This document shows positions 63,001 to 64,000 of a stretch of 64,000 nt of DNA, piece by piece. Numbering within the stretch: position 1 is the first letter of the stretch; every line of letters begins with the position of its first letter. This stretch comes from Pieris napi (taxonomy: Eukaryota; Arthropoda; Insecta; Lepidoptera; Pieridae), in assembly GCF_905475465.1 (NCBI RefSeq), contig NC_062241.1, positions 9,858,001-9,922,000 of the forward strand. The letters run 5' to 3'. Below the pieces are notes generated by a model, which saw only the letters and a program-made list of their open reading frames with translations, did not search any database and was not told the DNA's origin. A program made the translations under genes and the position numbers.

Positions 63001-63658
63001 GTATGTAATTATTACAGCGCGTAGATTTTGCTACTTCGTGTAGATCTTATGCTCAGTGGCGTAACAATAGGAGGCAGGGCTGGCAAAATGCCACGGGCCC
63101 CCGACCCAAGAGGGCCCCTGCTCAAGAGATTTATGTTCTATGGATGAATGTGAAGTCTCCAATACGCATTGGGCTGGCGTGGGGACTACAGACCATTCCC
63201 TCTCGCCTAAGAGAGGAGGGCTATGGCCATTAGTGGGACATAAACGTGTAATTGAGTACGCTCAAAATCTCAAAGTTGATTAAAATTAAACTGAGTACAA
63301 CGTGACAATTTTTATTGATAGGTCCCCATCAAAAGAATTTGCCACGGGCCCCAGATGGTATAGTTGCGCCACTGCTTATGCTATATTTAAATTAAAAAAA
63401 CCGTATGTCAAAACTTACTAACAGGAGGTCTATTACGATTTTCGTAACACATCTATAGGACTTGGAAATACTTGTCGTCTATGGGTATATATATGGATAA
63501 AAATTACCGGAAGTAGTATCGTAAATTTCTAGGTTTTGGTGGGAATAATGACTCCAATAATGGAGCCACACGGCCGATGGTATTTACGTGACTTAATCAG
63601 ATATACAAGATATACTACGCTGTTTTACGCTTGTCGTCTTTTTGCTAAAGGAGAAGCG
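54085..63658 (+). CDS. CFAP61: Cilia- and flagella-associated protein 61, 5' part only
   Basis: CFAP61 belongs to the calmodulin- and radial-spoke-associated complex of motile axonemes; in insects it would be expected mainly in sperm flagella or sensory cilia. Fifteen exons: 54085-54230, 54578-54712, 54954-55114, 55518-55662, 56092-56227, 56666-56820, 58006-58081, 58633-58832, 59038-59120, 60633-60744, 60978-61089, 61302-61378, 61823-61999, 62922-63000 and 63533-63658. They total exactly 640 codons; the gene continues past the right edge. Landmarks are the N-terminal GNAT-like fold (SVRLAGPDDVPAILTLVNES, GTIVGALALKDHP), a second such segment (EADNDDIVPIIEQHSVRLRQ, YGDFYVSELI, VAVGVMCLN), and PPNAFLLELFAMRHDYDER, FELFPDRDYCIVCLP, TPFNYRMRF. 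The human protein is about 1,240 residues, so roughly half is present. Exon 9 is short and has a competing donor at 59218. The start could lie in an upstream exon. Confidence 0.88.
55317..55374 (+). repeat. Conserved dispersed 57-bp block, copy 2
   Basis: Near-identical to 16326-16383 ('taggcaaggttccgaagata', 'cagcgttccccctttgaata'), same strand, in a CFAP61 intron about 39 kb away. Confidence 0.7.
57044..57384 (+). pseudogene. Degenerate transposase-like N-terminal fragment
   Basis: 57044-57185 reads MKMSKKPLRLQARHIVFNVY and on through a helix-turn-helix-like start. After possible splice sites, 57267-57384 includes SFDLELIRNKINEFYTVS. This layout resembles the multi-exon DDE_3/Tc1-type transposase-like proteins common in arthropods. 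No catalytic domain follows. It lies in the CFAP61 intron 56821-58005, same strand. Confidence 0.45.
58228..58550 (+). mobile_element. RTE-like LINE 3'-end fragment
   Basis: 'agctgatccggcaaacgtcg' at the start and 'gaatcggtcaagccgtttt', 'aggagtttcactacaaaca' and 'gacacgagaattttgtatat' at the end are common RTE-type tail words in Lepidoptera. Non-coding, in a CFAP61 intron. Confidence 0.6.
59290..60475 (+). mobile_element. 5'-truncated LINE (Jockey/CR1-like) with reverse-transcriptase C terminus
   Basis: 59303-59728 encodes 141 residues with the C-terminal thumb-to-tail pattern of lepidopteran LINE polymerases: FKELHILTLASQYIYENILY, then FHNYSTRNKD, IRFFNKIPSEIQALSINKF and AYYNINEYL. The polymerase catalytic motifs lie upstream and are absent. 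A long 3' UTR follows, with 'gagtggcggagagtttattg', and it ends in a 'gaattttgaatttgaattt' tail near 60440-60470. It sits in a CFAP61 intron. Confidence 0.75.
61620..61790 (+). mobile_element. Short LINE ORF2 C-terminal fragment
   Basis: With one frame shift the segment reads SEAIDRIKWRDVINWAAGTL, resembling the last residues of a LINE-encoded polyprotein, then stops. No other part of the element is recognisable. It lies in a CFAP61 intron. Confidence 0.4.
62625..62850 (-). mobile_element. tRNA-derived SINE, family A, head-truncated
   Basis: The minus strand shows 'aacatagtgaggaaacagg', 'agacccaagaagacgacgg' and 'aatcccagacctaaaatgt' in family A order. The tRNA-like head beyond 'caccaatggactttctgtg' has been replaced. 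It lies in a CFAP61 intron. Confidence 0.6.
63054..63374. mobile_element. hAT MITE with perfect 8-bp target duplication
   Basis: It starts CAGTGGCGTAAC and ends GTTGCGCCACTG. CTTATGCT flanks it on both sides (63046-63053 and 63375-63382). A LINE-tail fragment ('gtggggactacagaccattc', 'cctaagagaggagggctat') sits inside at about 63160-63245. It lies in a CFAP61 intron. Confidence 0.88.
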
Positions 63659-63925
63659 GTTAGTAAATTTATATGTAGCTTTCTGTTCATATGAGTAGTG
63701 TTGGCCAAGTGACTTGATCCTCCTCCTGAGGTCGAATCATGGCTCCAATAGAATTTCATAAAAACAAAAAAAAACATCACAAAGATACATAAATGTAAGG
63801 CCCAGATCTACAGGTGGTAACGCCACTGTTTTTATTTTATTTTGGTTCATATAAATTTGAAACAATAAGTAGTTTTAGTTAGCATGACTCTGATATAGCG
63901 GATTAGAAAATATTTTGAACTTATA

Positions 63926-64000
63926 CTTCTTTAGGCGCGTTATGAAAAATTAATGAGAGTGAAATTTTACGATGCGCGCGCACCGTGACACAAAATTAAC
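63926..64000 (-). mobile_element. Edge-truncated MITE matching 21146-21225
   Basis: The reverse complement of 'acttctttaggcgcgttatg' onward matches the right end of the 20846-21235 element nearly base for base ('gtgtcacggtg', 'cgcgcatcgtaaaatttcac'). It runs off the window, so its far end is unseen. Confidence 0.7.

Noticed and set aside
1..64000. CRISPR arrays, bacterial operons or ribosome binding sites
   Set aside because: The sequence is animal nuclear DNA with spliced genes; direct repeats seen are transposon or protein-repeat derived, with no regular repeat-spacer pattern.

Overview
The window looks like nuclear DNA of an insect, most likely a moth or butterfly. It has AT-rich GT-AG introns, multi-exon animal genes, and an interspersed-repeat set typical of Lepidoptera: two tRNA-headed SINE families, RTE-like and Jockey/CR1-like LINE tails, Helitrons, and hAT, Harbinger-type and mariner MITEs. 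No sequence comparison could be run. Gene names rest on conserved motifs and on splice models whose reading phases close across every junction.

The layout is seven genes, the first six alternating in strand. (1) PRORP, minus, 95-1653, 3' end off the left edge: protein-only mitochondrial RNase P nuclease. (2) NAA20, plus, 2242-3378: NatB catalytic acetyltransferase. (3) crooked neck (crn), minus, 3644-6103: HAT-repeat spliceosome scaffold. (4) e(y)3/SAYP, plus, 7842-26651: a 2,701-residue chromatin co-activator with a 5.7-kb first coding exon, SAY domain and C-terminal PHD-type fingers. (5) DPH6, minus, 28427-37215: diphthamide ligase fused to two Rid-like domains. (6) CoREST, plus, 38498-47876: ELM2/SANT corepressor with a zinc-finger-like insert between the SANT domains. 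(7) CFAP61, plus, 54085-63658, 3' end off the right edge: axonemal radial-spoke/calmodulin-complex protein.

The first six genes form three head-to-head pairs (PRORP/NAA20, crn/e(y)3, DPH6/CoREST) and two tail-to-tail pairs (NAA20/crn, e(y)3/DPH6). Start-to-start gaps are about 0.6, 1.7 and 1.3 kb, so shared promoters are likely. The genes serve different pathways (tRNA 5' processing, protein N-acetylation, splicing, transcription, translation-factor modification, cilia). e(y)3 and CoREST both act on chromatin, but nothing here shows that they work together.

Introns and the 47.9-54.1 kb gap carry most of the repeats. The best-supported are a Helitron inserted between A and T (33121-33521), hAT elements with 8-bp duplications (44450-44977; 63054-63374), a Harbinger-like MITE family with TWA duplications (four copies), an internally deleted mariner (53493-53940) and an internally deleted LINE (about 45690-46980).

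The most interesting points are a roughly 17-unit degenerate KLxIKP repeat array inside e(y)3, a CxxC-x15-CxxC motif and possible 84-nt cassette exon in CoREST, a near-perfect 39-bp inverted repeat at 49048-49174, a conserved 57-bp dispersed block seen twice, and an alternative donor in CFAP61. I saw no wholly new multi-gene system.
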